A stretch of 47,192 nt of DNA from CAG-557 sp045540315. GTDB lineage: Bacteria > Bacillota > Clostridia > Oscillospirales > Acutalibacteraceae. Positions 8,480 to 16,544 of this stretch are shown piece after piece. The notes beneath the pieces are model-generated. The model made no database searches, was not told where the DNA came from, and saw nothing but the letters and a program-made list of their open reading frames with translations. The translations under genes and the position numbers were made by a program. The number at the start of each line of letters is the position of its first letter. Positions within the stretch are counted from its first letter, which is position 1. The DNA is taken from contig JAZQHA010000216.1 in NCBI GenBank assembly GCA_045540315.1, positions 1-47,192 of the forward strand, written 5' to 3'.

Positions 8480-9433
8480 GTGGCTCAAATAGAACTGAAG
8501 AACCTAACATATACGTACTCAAATGGATTTTCTAGTGCGAAAAATGCCGTCGATAATGTTAGTCTTACGATTGCAAAAGGCGAATTTATTGGTTTGATTG
8601 GACATACTGGTTCGGGCAAATCGACTCTTGTTAAGCAGTTAAATGGTCTTTTACGGCCAACTTTTGGGCACGTTTTCCTAGATGGACAAGATATTTGGAA
8701 TGAACCTAAACGTATTCGAGAAGTTCGCTTTAAAGTTGGTATGGTTTTTCAATATCCGGAGCATCAGCTGTTTGAGGACACGGTTTATAGGGACATCGCT
8801 TTTGGTCCGGCGAATATGGGACTTTCTGCAAACGAGGTTGAGCAAAAAGTTCACGATGCTTGTAAATTCGTCGAGTTGAGTTTGGATGTATTAAATAAGT
8901 CTCCGTTTGATTTGTCTGGCGGCGAGAAAAGGAAAGCCGCTATTGCTGGGGTTGTTGCGATGGAGCCAGAGGTTTTGGTGCTCGACGAACCAACAGCTGG
9001 ATTGGATCCACTTACAAAAGAACAAATATTGCAGAAACTTTTTGAATACAACAAACAACGCGGCAAAACGGTTATTTTAATTTCGCATAACATGGAGGAT
9101 ATCGCGCGCTACGCAGATAAAGTAGCCGTTTTGGAGGCGGGAAAGCTTGTAATGTTTAATTTGACACGAAATGTATTTTCCTGTGAGAAAGAACTGCGAA
9201 AAATCGGTCTTGCCGCTCCACAAATAACATCAATTATGTCTCGACTAAAATTAGAGTTTCCGCAGCTAAAAGATGGTATTTTAACGGTAGAAGAAGGCGT
9301 TACTGCTATACGAAATTTTATCAAAAATGGAAGTGCCCCAACTAAATATCAAGCAGCATCAAGCCCCGGGGCGCCGCGAGGCGCCGAAGGCCCCGTAGGG
9401 GCCTTCGGCCAGTCTGAAGCTCCACAAAGTTGA
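8480..9433 (+). CDS. ecfA2: energy-coupling factor ATPase EcfA2 with repeat-derived C-terminus
   Basis: A 317-residue ABC ATPase. Walker A is GHTGSGKST (about 41-49), the Q-loop FQYPEHQLF is diagnostic of EcfA2, the signature is LSGGEKRK and Walker B is LVLDEPTAGLD. The GTG start at 8480 is set by TAGGAGG at 8464-8470. Residues from about 284 to the end (ending GAFGQSEAPQS) are encoded by the family 1 palindromic element that begins at 9329, with the stop inside its second hairpin. EcfA2 proteins usually end shortly after the TVEEGVTAIRNF-like region, so the tail is probably an added extension beyond the catalytic core. Function is likely retained. Confidence 0.93.
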   Translation: MAQIELKNLTYTYSNGFSSAKNAVDNVSLTIAKGEFIGLIGHTGSGKSTLVKQLNGLLRPTFGHVFLDGQDIWNEPKRIREVRFKVGMVFQYPEHQLFEDTVYRDIAFGPANMGLSANEVEQKVHDACKFVELSLDVLNKSPFDLSGGEKRKAAIAGVVAMEPEVLVLDEPTAGLDPLTKEQILQKLFEYNKQRGKTVILISHNMEDIARYADKVAVLEAGKLVMFNLTRNVFSCEKELRKIGLAAPQITSIMSRLKLEFPQLKDGILTVEEGVTAIRNFIKNGSAPTKYQAASSPGAPRGAEGPVGAFGQSEAPQS

Positions 9434-9525
9434 GCTTCAGACTACAAAGAAAATAAATAATTATTTTCTTTGGCCTCGCGGCCGGAGCAGCTTGACTCGA
9501 ATAAAGATATCAAATGGGACACTCC
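9329..9525 (+). repeat. family 1 nested-palindrome element, copy 2 (inside ecfA2 3' end)
   Basis: The inverted ends are GGAAGTGCCCC (9329-9339) against the complement of GGGACACTCCC near 9515-9525. H1 is GAAGGCCCC-gta-GGGGCCTTC. H2 is AGTCTGAAGCTC...GAGCTTCAGACT around CACAAAGTTG. H3 is AAAGAAAATAA/TTATTTTCTTT. GCCGCGAGG pairs with CCTCGCGGCC to enclose them. The left half is translated as the C-terminus of EcfA2; the right half lies before the ecfT ribosome binding site. Confidence 0.87.
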
Positions 9526-9548
9526 CTCAAAAATAGGAGCGAAAAACT

Positions 9549-10364
9549 TTGTTAAGTAGCATTACTTTTGGACGATTTTTCCCTTGCAACTCGCTAATAC
9601 ATAAAGTTGACCCACGCGTAAAGGTCATTTTAATGGCTGCGCTATTGGTTTTAATATTTTTATCACACAATTACCTTGCGCTTTTTATCAACGTTACGGC
9701 GATTTTTATATTCATGGCGTTGACAAAAATTCCGCTTAAAACTTACTTTAAAAGTATGAAGTATATTTTGTTTGTCGTACTTTTTACCAGCGTTTTAAAC
9801 GTATTTTACGCGCAAGGTGAGCCACTGCTGCAACTGGGTCCGATAGTCATCACCAGGCACGCCCTTGGAAATAGTGTTTTTGTCGCGATGCGCCTTGTGA
9901 TGCTTATTCTTACCAGCTCGTTGCTCACATTTACGACAACCCCGACTGACTTAACTGATGCATTAGAGCGCCTGGCTAAACCACTTGCGGTATTCAAAAT
10001 TAAAACACACGAGCTTGCCATGATGATGACCATTGCTTTGCGCTTTATTCCAACGATTTTGGAGGAGGCAGATAAAATCGCAGCTGCACAAAAGGCTCGC
10101 GGAGCAAATATGGAAACTGGAAATTTAGTCAAACGCGTTAAGGCCCTAGTTCCGATTTTGGTGCCGCTTTTTATATCGTCATTCAGACGGGCATATGATT
10201 TGTCCAATGCCATGGAGTGCCGATGCTATAAGGGTGGAGATGGTCGAACTAGAATGAAAACATTACACGTACAGCCTTTGGATATTTTTGCAATCATTGT
10301 GGTTGGAAGTATTTATGCCTTGGTTTTGCTGAGTAACGTGTTACTCCCGGCGGTGAGCATATGA
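9549..10364 (+). CDS. ecfT: energy-coupling factor transmembrane protein EcfT
   Basis: A 271-residue membrane protein with about five hydrophobic segments and the family's cytoplasmic coupling motifs AQKARGA (about 176-182) and the second AxG-type region near NAMECRCYKGG (about 220-230). It starts at TTG (9549) behind TAGGAG at 9533-9538. It is the scaffold that links EcfA1/EcfA2 to S components. Its stop overlaps the truA start (ATGA). The short gap from copy 2 of the repeat shows that the element inserted between ecfA2 and the ecfT ribosome binding site without removing it. Confidence 0.94.
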   Translation: MLSSITFGRFFPCNSLIHKVDPRVKVILMAALLVLIFLSHNYLALFINVTAIFIFMALTKIPLKTYFKSMKYILFVVLFTSVLNVFYAQGEPLLQLGPIVITRHALGNSVFVAMRLVMLILTSSLLTFTTTPTDLTDALERLAKPLAVFKIKTHELAMMMTIALRFIPTILEEADKIAAAQKARGANMETGNLVKRVKALVPILVPLFISSFRRAYDLSNAMECRCYKGGDGRTRMKTLHVQPLDIFAIIVVGSIYALVLLSNVLLPAVSI

Positions 10365-11122
10365 GAAATATCTTATTGTCGCTATGTTATGACGGCTCTA
10401 ATTATCACGGTTGGCAAGTCCAAAAAAACGCCTTGAGTGTGCAGGAAGTTTTTCAAGGTGCACTGTCTAGGATTTTGAGTGAATGCGTGGATATTAAGGG
10501 GTGTAGCCGGACCGATGCTGGCGTTCATGCTAATATGTATTGTGTGAGTATGAAAATTGACTCAGCGATACCTTGCGAGCGCCTAAAAATGGCACTTAAT
10601 CGTTTTTTGCCAAGGGATGTTGCCGTGATGAATGTCATGGAGGTCCCTCTAGATTTTCATGCGAGGTATTCCTGTATCGGAAAAGAATATATCTATAAAA
10701 TTTGGAATGCTCAAGTGCGAAATCCGTTCCTCAATGGGCGAGCTTTTCATTACTGGTATCCGCTTGATGTCGAAAAAATAAACTTAGCCGCGAAGAATTT
10801 TCTAGGAACGCACGATTTTACTTCATTTTGTACGCTGGATAGCAGAAATCCCGAAAACTTAGTACGTACAGTCAAGGAGTTTGTGGTCGAGAAAAAAGAC
10901 AACCTTGTTACGATGCGCGTTACGGCTGATGGCTTTCTCTATAATATGGTTAGAATTATGGTTGGTACGCTTTTGCGTGTGGCTATGGGTAAGCTTGAAC
11001 CTGATGATGTCTCTGAGATAATCCTCGCAAAAGACCGTGCAAAAGCTGGACCGACGGCTGTCCCACATGGGTTATACTTAAATAAAGTGTTTTACGATAA
11101 TATCAGTTTAGAGGGAAATTAA
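10361..11122 (+). CDS. truA: tRNA pseudouridine(38-40) synthase TruA
   Basis: A 253-residue protein of normal length with the catalytic motif GCSRTDAGVHA (catalytic Asp52), the N-terminal LCYDGSNYHGWQ motif and the C-terminal FLYNMVRIMVGTL segment of TruA. It isomerises uridines 38-40 of the tRNA anticodon arm. Overlap with ecfT by 4 nt indicates coupling. Confidence 0.96.
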   Translation: MRNILLSLCYDGSNYHGWQVQKNALSVQEVFQGALSRILSECVDIKGCSRTDAGVHANMYCVSMKIDSAIPCERLKMALNRFLPRDVAVMNVMEVPLDFHARYSCIGKEYIYKIWNAQVRNPFLNGRAFHYWYPLDVEKINLAAKNFLGTHDFTSFCTLDSRNPENLVRTVKEFVVEKKDNLVTMRVTADGFLYNMVRIMVGTLLRVAMGKLEPDDVSEIILAKDRAKAGPTAVPHGLYLNKVFYDNISLEGN

Positions 11123-11135
11123 CTGGAGGAACCTT

Positions 11136-12566
11136 ATGCAAAAAAACTCAAGGCAAAAAAAGAGAGTGTGTCCCACATCGGCTGCGACGCCGCGGCGCTG
11201 CGAGGCGCTGAAGGCCCCTTCGGGGCCTTCGGCTAGACCTAGATTCAACAAAGTTGAATCTAGGTCTACAAAGAAAATAAATAATTATTTTCTTTGGCCT
11301 CGCGGCCGGCGCGGCTTGACTCAAGAAGAGACATCAAGTGGGGCACGCTCTAAAAAGAAATACATTAACTTATATTTGGGACAAGTTATATCTTTCTTGA
11401 AGAGTGCTAAAAATACGATAACCGAATTGATAAAGGACTTGCCGCCAAAGTTTGTTAAAGTCGCTCTTATTTTGATAGTTAGTTTTTTGTCGGTAGTAAT
11501 TTTTATAAATCGAGAGAAGTTTTCGCCGGATTATGTTGGCATATATTTAGGGGACTTATTTGCGCAAGGTCAACGTGGAGGCGGATATCCTTACAAGATA
11601 AGCGGAAATAAAGTAAGTAACGAGAACTTTAAGACCATAGATAAAAGCTTATTTTTGCTGAGCGATACGACTTTAACGACATTAAATACATCGGCAAGCG
11701 AAATGCAAAAAGAGCAGCATAGTTTTCCCAATCCGATGTTAAGAGTTAGTGGAACGTGTGCCATTATCTACGACCTTGGAGGAAAGCATCTAAAAATAAA
11801 AAGCAAGTCCAAAACCATACATACGGCGGAGATGGAGAATAATATAATATCTGCGGCTATCTCGAATTATGGTACGTTTGGAGTGGTGACGGAATTTAAT
11901 AATTTTTTAGGGCAGTTAACAATTTTTGCAAAAAACGGAAAAGATGTATACTATAAATACAACTTTGCGGACCACTACATAACCGACATGGCTATAAGCG
12001 AGAACGGAAAATCTGCGGCTGTATGCGGTTCTACGGCGAAAAATGGTTCAATGGTTTCGTCGGTTTATGTTTTTGACTATAAATCTGAAACGCCAAAAGT
12101 TAAGTTAGACTACGAGGACAACATGTTTATACGGGTGGAATACTTATCTAACGGAAATGTTGTTGCAGTCGGAGACCATCTTGTTACGGTGATAAATCCT
12201 CGGACCGGCGAGAAACACGACTATAACTACGAGAATAAAACGTTGATTCATTTTGATGTAAACAAAAATGGTGGAATATTATTGGCGTTATCCTTGTCTG
12301 AAGATGGCAATAATACGGATATGGTTGTGATTAATAAATCTGGCAAGGTGGACAATGTAATCCATACCGAGCATAATGTGAAAGCGGTAAATTTTAGTCA
12401 CCGAAAATTAGCAGCTTTGTCGTATGGAAAAGTATATGTTTACAATTTTTCGGGAAATCATCTTAAAACGGTTGATGTTGGTAACGATGCTAAAAATATT
12501 CGGTTATATTCCGGCCGTGATATGTATGTCTTGGGTGTAACAGAGGTTCGAAAAATAAGAATTTAA
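11136..12566 (+). CDS. DUF5711-like membrane-anchored beta-propeller protein with an in-frame palindromic insert
   Basis: A 476-residue protein. The ATG at 11136 follows a GGAGG site. Residues 1-9 are basic; residues 10-72 are encoded by a complete family 1 repeat (11163-11351, 189 nt, no stop in this frame). A basic stretch (KKKYIN) and one membrane segment (about 106-125) follow. The rest is an extracytoplasmic region of repeated beta-rich blades with motifs such as ISENGKSAAVCGS and VVTVINPRTGEK, which look like a WD40/DUF5711-type propeller. Truncation by the insert is unlikely because it lies in the disordered cytosolic N-terminus. The gene lies upstream of cvpA, a neighbourhood I associate with DUF5711. 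Function is unknown. Confidence 0.75.
   Translation: MQKNSRQKKRVCPTSAATPRRCEALKAPSGPSARPRFNKVESRSTKKINNYFLWPRGRRGLTQEETSSGARSKKKYINLYLGQVISFLKSAKNTITELIKDLPPKFVKVALILIVSFLSVVIFINREKFSPDYVGIYLGDLFAQGQRGGGYPYKISGNKVSNENFKTIDKSLFLLSDTTLTTLNTSASEMQKEQHSFPNPMLRVSGTCAIIYDLGGKHLKIKSKSKTIHTAEMENNIISAAISNYGTFGVVTEFNNFLGQLTIFAKNGKDVYYKYNFADHYITDMAISENGKSAAVCGSTAKNGSMVSSVYVFDYKSETPKVKLDYEDNMFIRVEYLSNGNVVAVGDHLVTVINPRTGEKHDYNYENKTLIHFDVNKNGGILLALSLSEDGNNTDMVVINKSGKVDNVIHTEHNVKAVNFSHRKLAALSYGKVYVYNFSGNHLKTVDVGNDAKNIRLYSGRDMYVLGVTEVRKIRI
11163..11351 (+). repeat. family 1 nested-palindrome element, copy 3 (in-frame in a gene)
   Basis: The ends are inverted: AGAGTGTGTCCCAC at 11163 against the complement of GTGGGGCACGCTCT ending at 11351. 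H1 is GAAGGCCCC-ttc-GGGGCCTTC. H2 is a perfect 15-bp stem AGACCTAGATTCAAC / GTTGAATCTAGGTCT with an AAA loop. H3 is AAAGAAAATAA/TTATTTTCTTT. The length of 189 nt is a multiple of three and the frame stays open throughout, so the element is translated as part of the host protein. Confidence 0.9.
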
Positions 12567-12694
12567 CATAAAAAAATCTAGAATTATGTCGGTCACGACA
12601 AATTTGGGCAAGAATATTGAATTTTTTTAACGCTTATGATAACATGCTATTATATTGGTAGTACAATGGCAATTTTTGAGGAGAAATACGTAAA

Positions 12695-13408
12695 ATGAGT
12701 GTTTTTTTGGATGTTTTAATTATCACGGCAGCAATATATTTTTTATGGCTAGGGTTTAAAAAAGGGTTCTTCAGGTCAATGATAGACTTAGTAATTATGA
12801 GTTTATCTGCGCTTATTCCGTACTTATTTGCGCCAACTTTAGCCGAACAGTACTACAATAACTTTATTCAAAAGGCTTTGGTGGATAAAATAACTGAGCT
12901 GATTAATCAAAATGGTTCAGTTATGGACTCGGCAAAAAGCATTTTGAGTTTAGTTAATAATATTCCTGGATTTATTCAAAATAATCTTTCTATGTACGGC
13001 GTGACTACGCATGATATACTAAGGATTTTAAACAGCAATGGAGAAAAAAGTCTTGCCCTTGAGGAGCTTCTTAAGCCAGTTATCGTAAATATTGTTACCA
13101 TGTTTATTTTCGCAATATTATCCAGCGTGACATTTTTCGTACTTAAATTTCTTTTTAAGTTTACGTTTAGGTTACCAAAAGTTCCTGTTTTTGGTCTTAT
13201 CGACTCTATTTTAGGTCTATGTATGGGCGCGCTCAAGTTTATAGTTTTCACCTTTCTGTTTATTGTAGTAACGAAGTCGATATTACTTATATCGCCTCAA
13301 AATGAGTTCAAAGAAAACGTAACAAATGCCATTGAGGACTCAAAAATTTTCAGCTCAATATATAACGTAAATTTAGATATGCTGAATGATTACTTAAATT
13401 TATATTAA
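12695..13408 (+). CDS. CvpA family membrane protein
   Basis: A 237-residue protein whose N-terminus (FLDVLIITAAIYFLWLGFKKGFFRSMIDL) matches the CvpA family: a first membrane helix, then a GxxKGxFRS-like motif. Three further membrane segments lie at about residues 30-47, 128-152 and 163-190. CvpA proteins are linked to colicin V production and envelope maintenance, but their mechanism is not settled. It lies 128 nt after the beta-propeller gene and 29 nt before pgsA. A GGAG site precedes the ATG. Confidence 0.8.
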   Translation: MSVFLDVLIITAAIYFLWLGFKKGFFRSMIDLVIMSLSALIPYLFAPTLAEQYYNNFIQKALVDKITELINQNGSVMDSAKSILSLVNNIPGFIQNNLSMYGVTTHDILRILNSNGEKSLALEELLKPVIVNIVTMFIFAILSSVTFFVLKFLFKFTFRLPKVPVFGLIDSILGLCMGALKFIVFTFLFIVVTKSILLISPQNEFKENVTNAIEDSKIFSSIYNVNLDMLNDYLNLY

Positions 13409-13437
13409 AGTCTAATTTTCAAAGTGGGAGGGATAGT

Positions 13438-14019
13438 ATGATAGCCTTAAAAAAAGAAAATCTTAATATACCAAATATTCTCTCCTTCACTCGAATAATC
13501 ATAATTATTCCATTCGTGCTATATTTTTTAAATGATGACTATTTACTGGCGGCTGCAATGCTTATAATTTCTGGCATTAGCGATATGTTAGATGGTGTTG
13601 TGGCAAGAAAGTTAAATCAAATAACTAGCCTTGGCAAGATATTAGATCCAGTCGCCGATAAATTAACTTTGACGGCTGTGGTTATCTGCATGGGCATCAA
13701 GTTCCCGGAGATATTTATACTGGTAGTTGTTTTGTGCGTAAAGGATTTATCTATGCTACTTGCGGGAAGTTACCTACTCAAACAAGGCATCGAGCCACCT
13801 GCAGCTAAGTGGTATGGCAAGTTATCGACGGTTGTGTTCTATATATCAGTTATAATTATCGTCGCGCTAAAGGCGATTTACGGAATTACTGAGCCAATCA
13901 TATCAATTTCATTACTGAGCGTGACGGCCATATTGATGCTATTTGCGTTGTTTAAGTATTTTATTATATTTTTACGGCTAATCGATGAAAACAAAGTACA
14001 AAAGAAGGGACAGATTTAA
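13438..14019 (+). CDS. pgsA: CDP-diacylglycerol--glycerol-3-phosphate 3-phosphatidyltransferase
   Basis: A 193-residue membrane enzyme with the CDP-alcohol phosphotransferase signature: DMLDGVVAR followed by GKILDPVADKL (residues about 46-73), containing the expected DG..AR...G...D...D residues. The N-terminus NIPNILSFTRII is typical of PgsA. It makes phosphatidylglycerol phosphate, the first committed step to phosphatidylglycerol. A GGGAGGG site precedes the ATG. Confidence 0.93.
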   Translation: MIALKKENLNIPNILSFTRIIIIIPFVLYFLNDDYLLAAAMLIISGISDMLDGVVARKLNQITSLGKILDPVADKLTLTAVVICMGIKFPEIFILVVVLCVKDLSMLLAGSYLLKQGIEPPAAKWYGKLSTVVFYISVIIIVALKAIYGITEPIISISLLSVTAILMLFALFKYFIIFLRLIDENKVQKKGQI

Positions 14020-14046
14020 AATTAATAAGTGAGGGGACAAAGAGTT

Positions 14047-16308
14047 ATGTTATGTTCTAGGTGTAAAAAACGACCAGCTATGGTTTTTATAACAGTGGAT
14101 AAAGGAGAAACAGCTCCACAAGGTTTATGCCTAACTTGCGCAAAAGAGTTGGGCCTTAAACCTTTGGATGACATTATGGGTAAAATGGGAATTACTGAAG
14201 AAGACGTTGAGGCGATGGCTGAACAAATGAGTGAATTTATGGCCGATGGCGACGATGAAATACCTGAATATGATGATTTTGTAGAAGGAGGTTCTGGGAC
14301 ATTCCCGTTCTTAAAGAGTCTTTTTGCTACGGATAAATCTGACAAAACAGGCGATACTGACAAAAATTCTGAGCGTAAGAAAAAGCCTAAAAAGAAGCAT
14401 CTTGAGCTTTATTGCGACCATCTTACGGAAAAGGCCCGCAAAGGGGAGCTTGACAAAATTATAGGTCGAGATAAAGAAATTGCCAGAACTATTCAAATTT
14501 TAAGTCGCAGAACTAAGAATAATCCTTGTCTAATCGGCGAACCTGGCGTAGGTAAAACGGCAATTGCGGAGAGTTTAGCGATTGCCATAGCTAATGGGAC
14601 TGTCCCGACGCGCCTGAAGAAAAAGGAAATTTATCTGCTAGACTTGACTGCTTTAGTTGCTGGTACACAGTTTCGAGGCCAATTTGAGAGCCGAATTAAG
14701 GGCCTTATTGATGAAGTTAAAGAAGCGGGTAACATAATTTTATTCATCGACGAGGTGCATAATCTTGTTGGTGCCGGCGAGACTGAAAGTAATTCGATGA
14801 ACGCCGCGAATATCTTAAAGCCTGCACTTTCTCGCGGTGAGATTCAAGTAATTGGTGCAACGACTTTTTCAGAGTATCGAAAATACATTGAGAAAGACTC
14901 AGCGCTCGAGAGACGTTTTCAACCTGTTACCATCGTTGAACCCACGATTGAAGATACAATTGACGTTCTCAATGGAATAAAGTCGTATTATGAGGTTTAT
15001 CACCGAGTAAATATTTCAAAAGAGTTAGTTCGAAAAATCGTAGTTTTATCAGAGCGCTATATAACAGATAGATTTTTGCCGGATAAGGCCATTGACTTGA
15101 TGGATGAATCTGGTGCATATGCATCGCTTCGAAACAAGGCAATGGAAAAATACGACGAAATGGCAGCTCAACTAGACACGCTAAAGGCACAAGAAACGGA
15201 AATCACCTCAACAACTGAGCCGGATAACATTAACTACGAAAAATTAGCGCAAGTGCGCTCAGAAATAGCTCAATTAAGTGAAGATTTAGAAAAGTTATCG
15301 AAAACGGCCTTTGGTGTGCACGTCAGCGAGAATGACATAGCGCACGTAATAGAGCTGTGGACCGGCATACCATCCTCAAAGATAAAGGAAGATGAATTAA
15401 AAAAGCTTTCGAAAATAGAGGACAGACTAAAAAGCAAAGTCATCGGTCAAGATGAGGCTGTAGAGGCATTGGCTTCAGCAATAAAACGCAGTCGAGTTCA
15501 AATTAGCCCGAGAAGACGTCCGGCGTCGTTTATATTTGTTGGGCCAACGGGCGTAGGTAAAACCGAGCTCGTTAAAGTGTTATCTCAAGAGCTATTTGAC
15601 AGCCCAGAGACCCTTATCCGACTCGACATGTCCGAGTTTATGGAGAAGCACTCAGTTTCTAGAATCATCGGCTCACCACCAGGTTACATCGGTTATGATG
15701 AGTCTGGCCAAGTTACGGAGAAAGTTCGCAGAAGGCCCTATTCGGTTTTATTATTTGATGAAATCGAAAAGGCACATCCTGATGTTATGAATATTTTGCT
15801 GCAAATCTTGGATGAAGGTAAAATTACCGATGCGCAAGGTCGGCAAGTTAACTTTGAAAATACTATTATTGTGATGACCTCGAACGCTGGTAGCGACAAA
15901 AAAGATGGAGCTATGGGTTTTGCAAAGACTCAAAATGACCTAACAAAAGAAAAAGCACACAAAGCTTTGTCGGACTTCTTGCGACCGGAATTTTTAAGTC
16001 GTATCGATGAAATTATAGTATTTCAAAATCTTGATAAAACGGCCTTCGAAAAGATTGCAGATTTGATGTTAAGCGAATATGTAGAGACACTTGGTGAAAG
16101 AGAAATTACTCTCAAGTATGACCAAAATGTGTTAAAATGGCTTGCTGAAAAGTCCTTTGGAGGCAAAAGTGCTGCTAGAGATTTGCGCAATTTGATTCGC
16201 AAAGAGGTTGAAGAGAAAATCGCAAATACATTAATTCAAAATTACGATATTAAAATTAAGCATATTGTTTTGGATATCGTTGAGAACACCATAAAGATTT
16301 CATTGTAA
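14047..16308 (+). CDS. ClpC-like AAA+ unfoldase with N-terminal zinc domain
   Basis: A 753-residue protein with two AAA+ modules. The first has Walker A GEPGVGKT and Walker B LFIDEVHN; the second has GPTGVGKTE, LLFDEIEKAH and the sensor/arginine region FLSRIDE. A coiled middle region (about residues 360-420) lies between them. Instead of the usual Clp N-domain, the protein begins with LCSRCKKRP and LCLTCAKELG, a four-cysteine zinc site like that of McsA. An acidic stretch and a KKKPKKKH basic linker follow. I place the start at ATG 14047 with GAGGGG at 14031-14036, not at the GTG inside that site. It would feed substrates to ClpP; no ClpP gene is in the window. Confidence 0.9.
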   Translation: MLCSRCKKRPAMVFITVDKGETAPQGLCLTCAKELGLKPLDDIMGKMGITEEDVEAMAEQMSEFMADGDDEIPEYDDFVEGGSGTFPFLKSLFATDKSDKTGDTDKNSERKKKPKKKHLELYCDHLTEKARKGELDKIIGRDKEIARTIQILSRRTKNNPCLIGEPGVGKTAIAESLAIAIANGTVPTRLKKKEIYLLDLTALVAGTQFRGQFESRIKGLIDEVKEAGNIILFIDEVHNLVGAGETESNSMNAANILKPALSRGEIQVIGATTFSEYRKYIEKDSALERRFQPVTIVEPTIEDTIDVLNGIKSYYEVYHRVNISKELVRKIVVLSERYITDRFLPDKAIDLMDESGAYASLRNKAMEKYDEMAAQLDTLKAQETEITSTTEPDNINYEKLAQVRSEIAQLSEDLEKLSKTAFGVHVSENDIAHVIELWTGIPSSKIKEDELKKLSKIEDRLKSKVIGQDEAVEALASAIKRSRVQISPRRRPASFIFVGPTGVGKTELVKVLSQELFDSPETLIRLDMSEFMEKHSVSRIIGSPPGYIGYDESGQVTEKVRRRPYSVLLFDEIEKAHPDVMNILLQILDEGKITDAQGRQVNFENTIIVMTSNAGSDKKDGAMGFAKTQNDLTKEKAHKALSDFLRPEFLSRIDEIIVFQNLDKTAFEKIADLMLSEYVETLGEREITLKYDQNVLKWLAEKSFGGKSAARDLRNLIRKEVEEKIANTLIQNYDIKIKHIVLDIVENTIKISL

Positions 16309-16319
16309 AAAGGCAACAT

Positions 16320-16500
16320 AGTGTAAAGTCAGTATAGATACACCGTGAAAGTTTTACTTAGCGTTCAATTGGACAACAAGAACTTTTTGGCGCGAGTGCA
16401 AAAATTTGAATTTTAAGCTAAACCAAAGTTAGCGACTCGTCGGTCGTGTGCGGTCACGCACTTTTCGTTACAAAAAAGTGACATTTAAAAAAATGAAAAA
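16320..16500 (+). repeat. family 2 modular repeat, copy b
   Basis: Intergenic DNA between the convergent ClpC-like and ktrB genes. It holds an inverted copy of the AAATTTAAATTTTTGC / GTTTAGC module (near 16396-16430), a hairpin GTGTGcggtCACGCAC-like segment (about 16448-16463) and the TTTTCGTTACAAAAAAGTGAC module (about 16464-16484). The same last two modules, in the opposite orientation, are at 27684-27720. Confidence 0.7.
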
Positions 16501-16514
16501 ATAAATTTAAAATA

Positions 16515-16538
16515 CCCCCGCACTATACCGCGCGGGGG
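16515..16538. terminator. bidirectional hairpin terminator, repeated copy 2
   Basis: The stem CCCCCGC/GCGGGGG has the same 10-nt loop as the hairpin at 1726-1749. On the minus strand it is followed by TATTTTAAATTTATTTTTT and lies just past the ktrB stop. On the plus strand TTTCC follows, so it can also stop readthrough from the ClpC-like gene. Confidence 0.75.
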
Positions 16539-16544
16539 CTTTCC

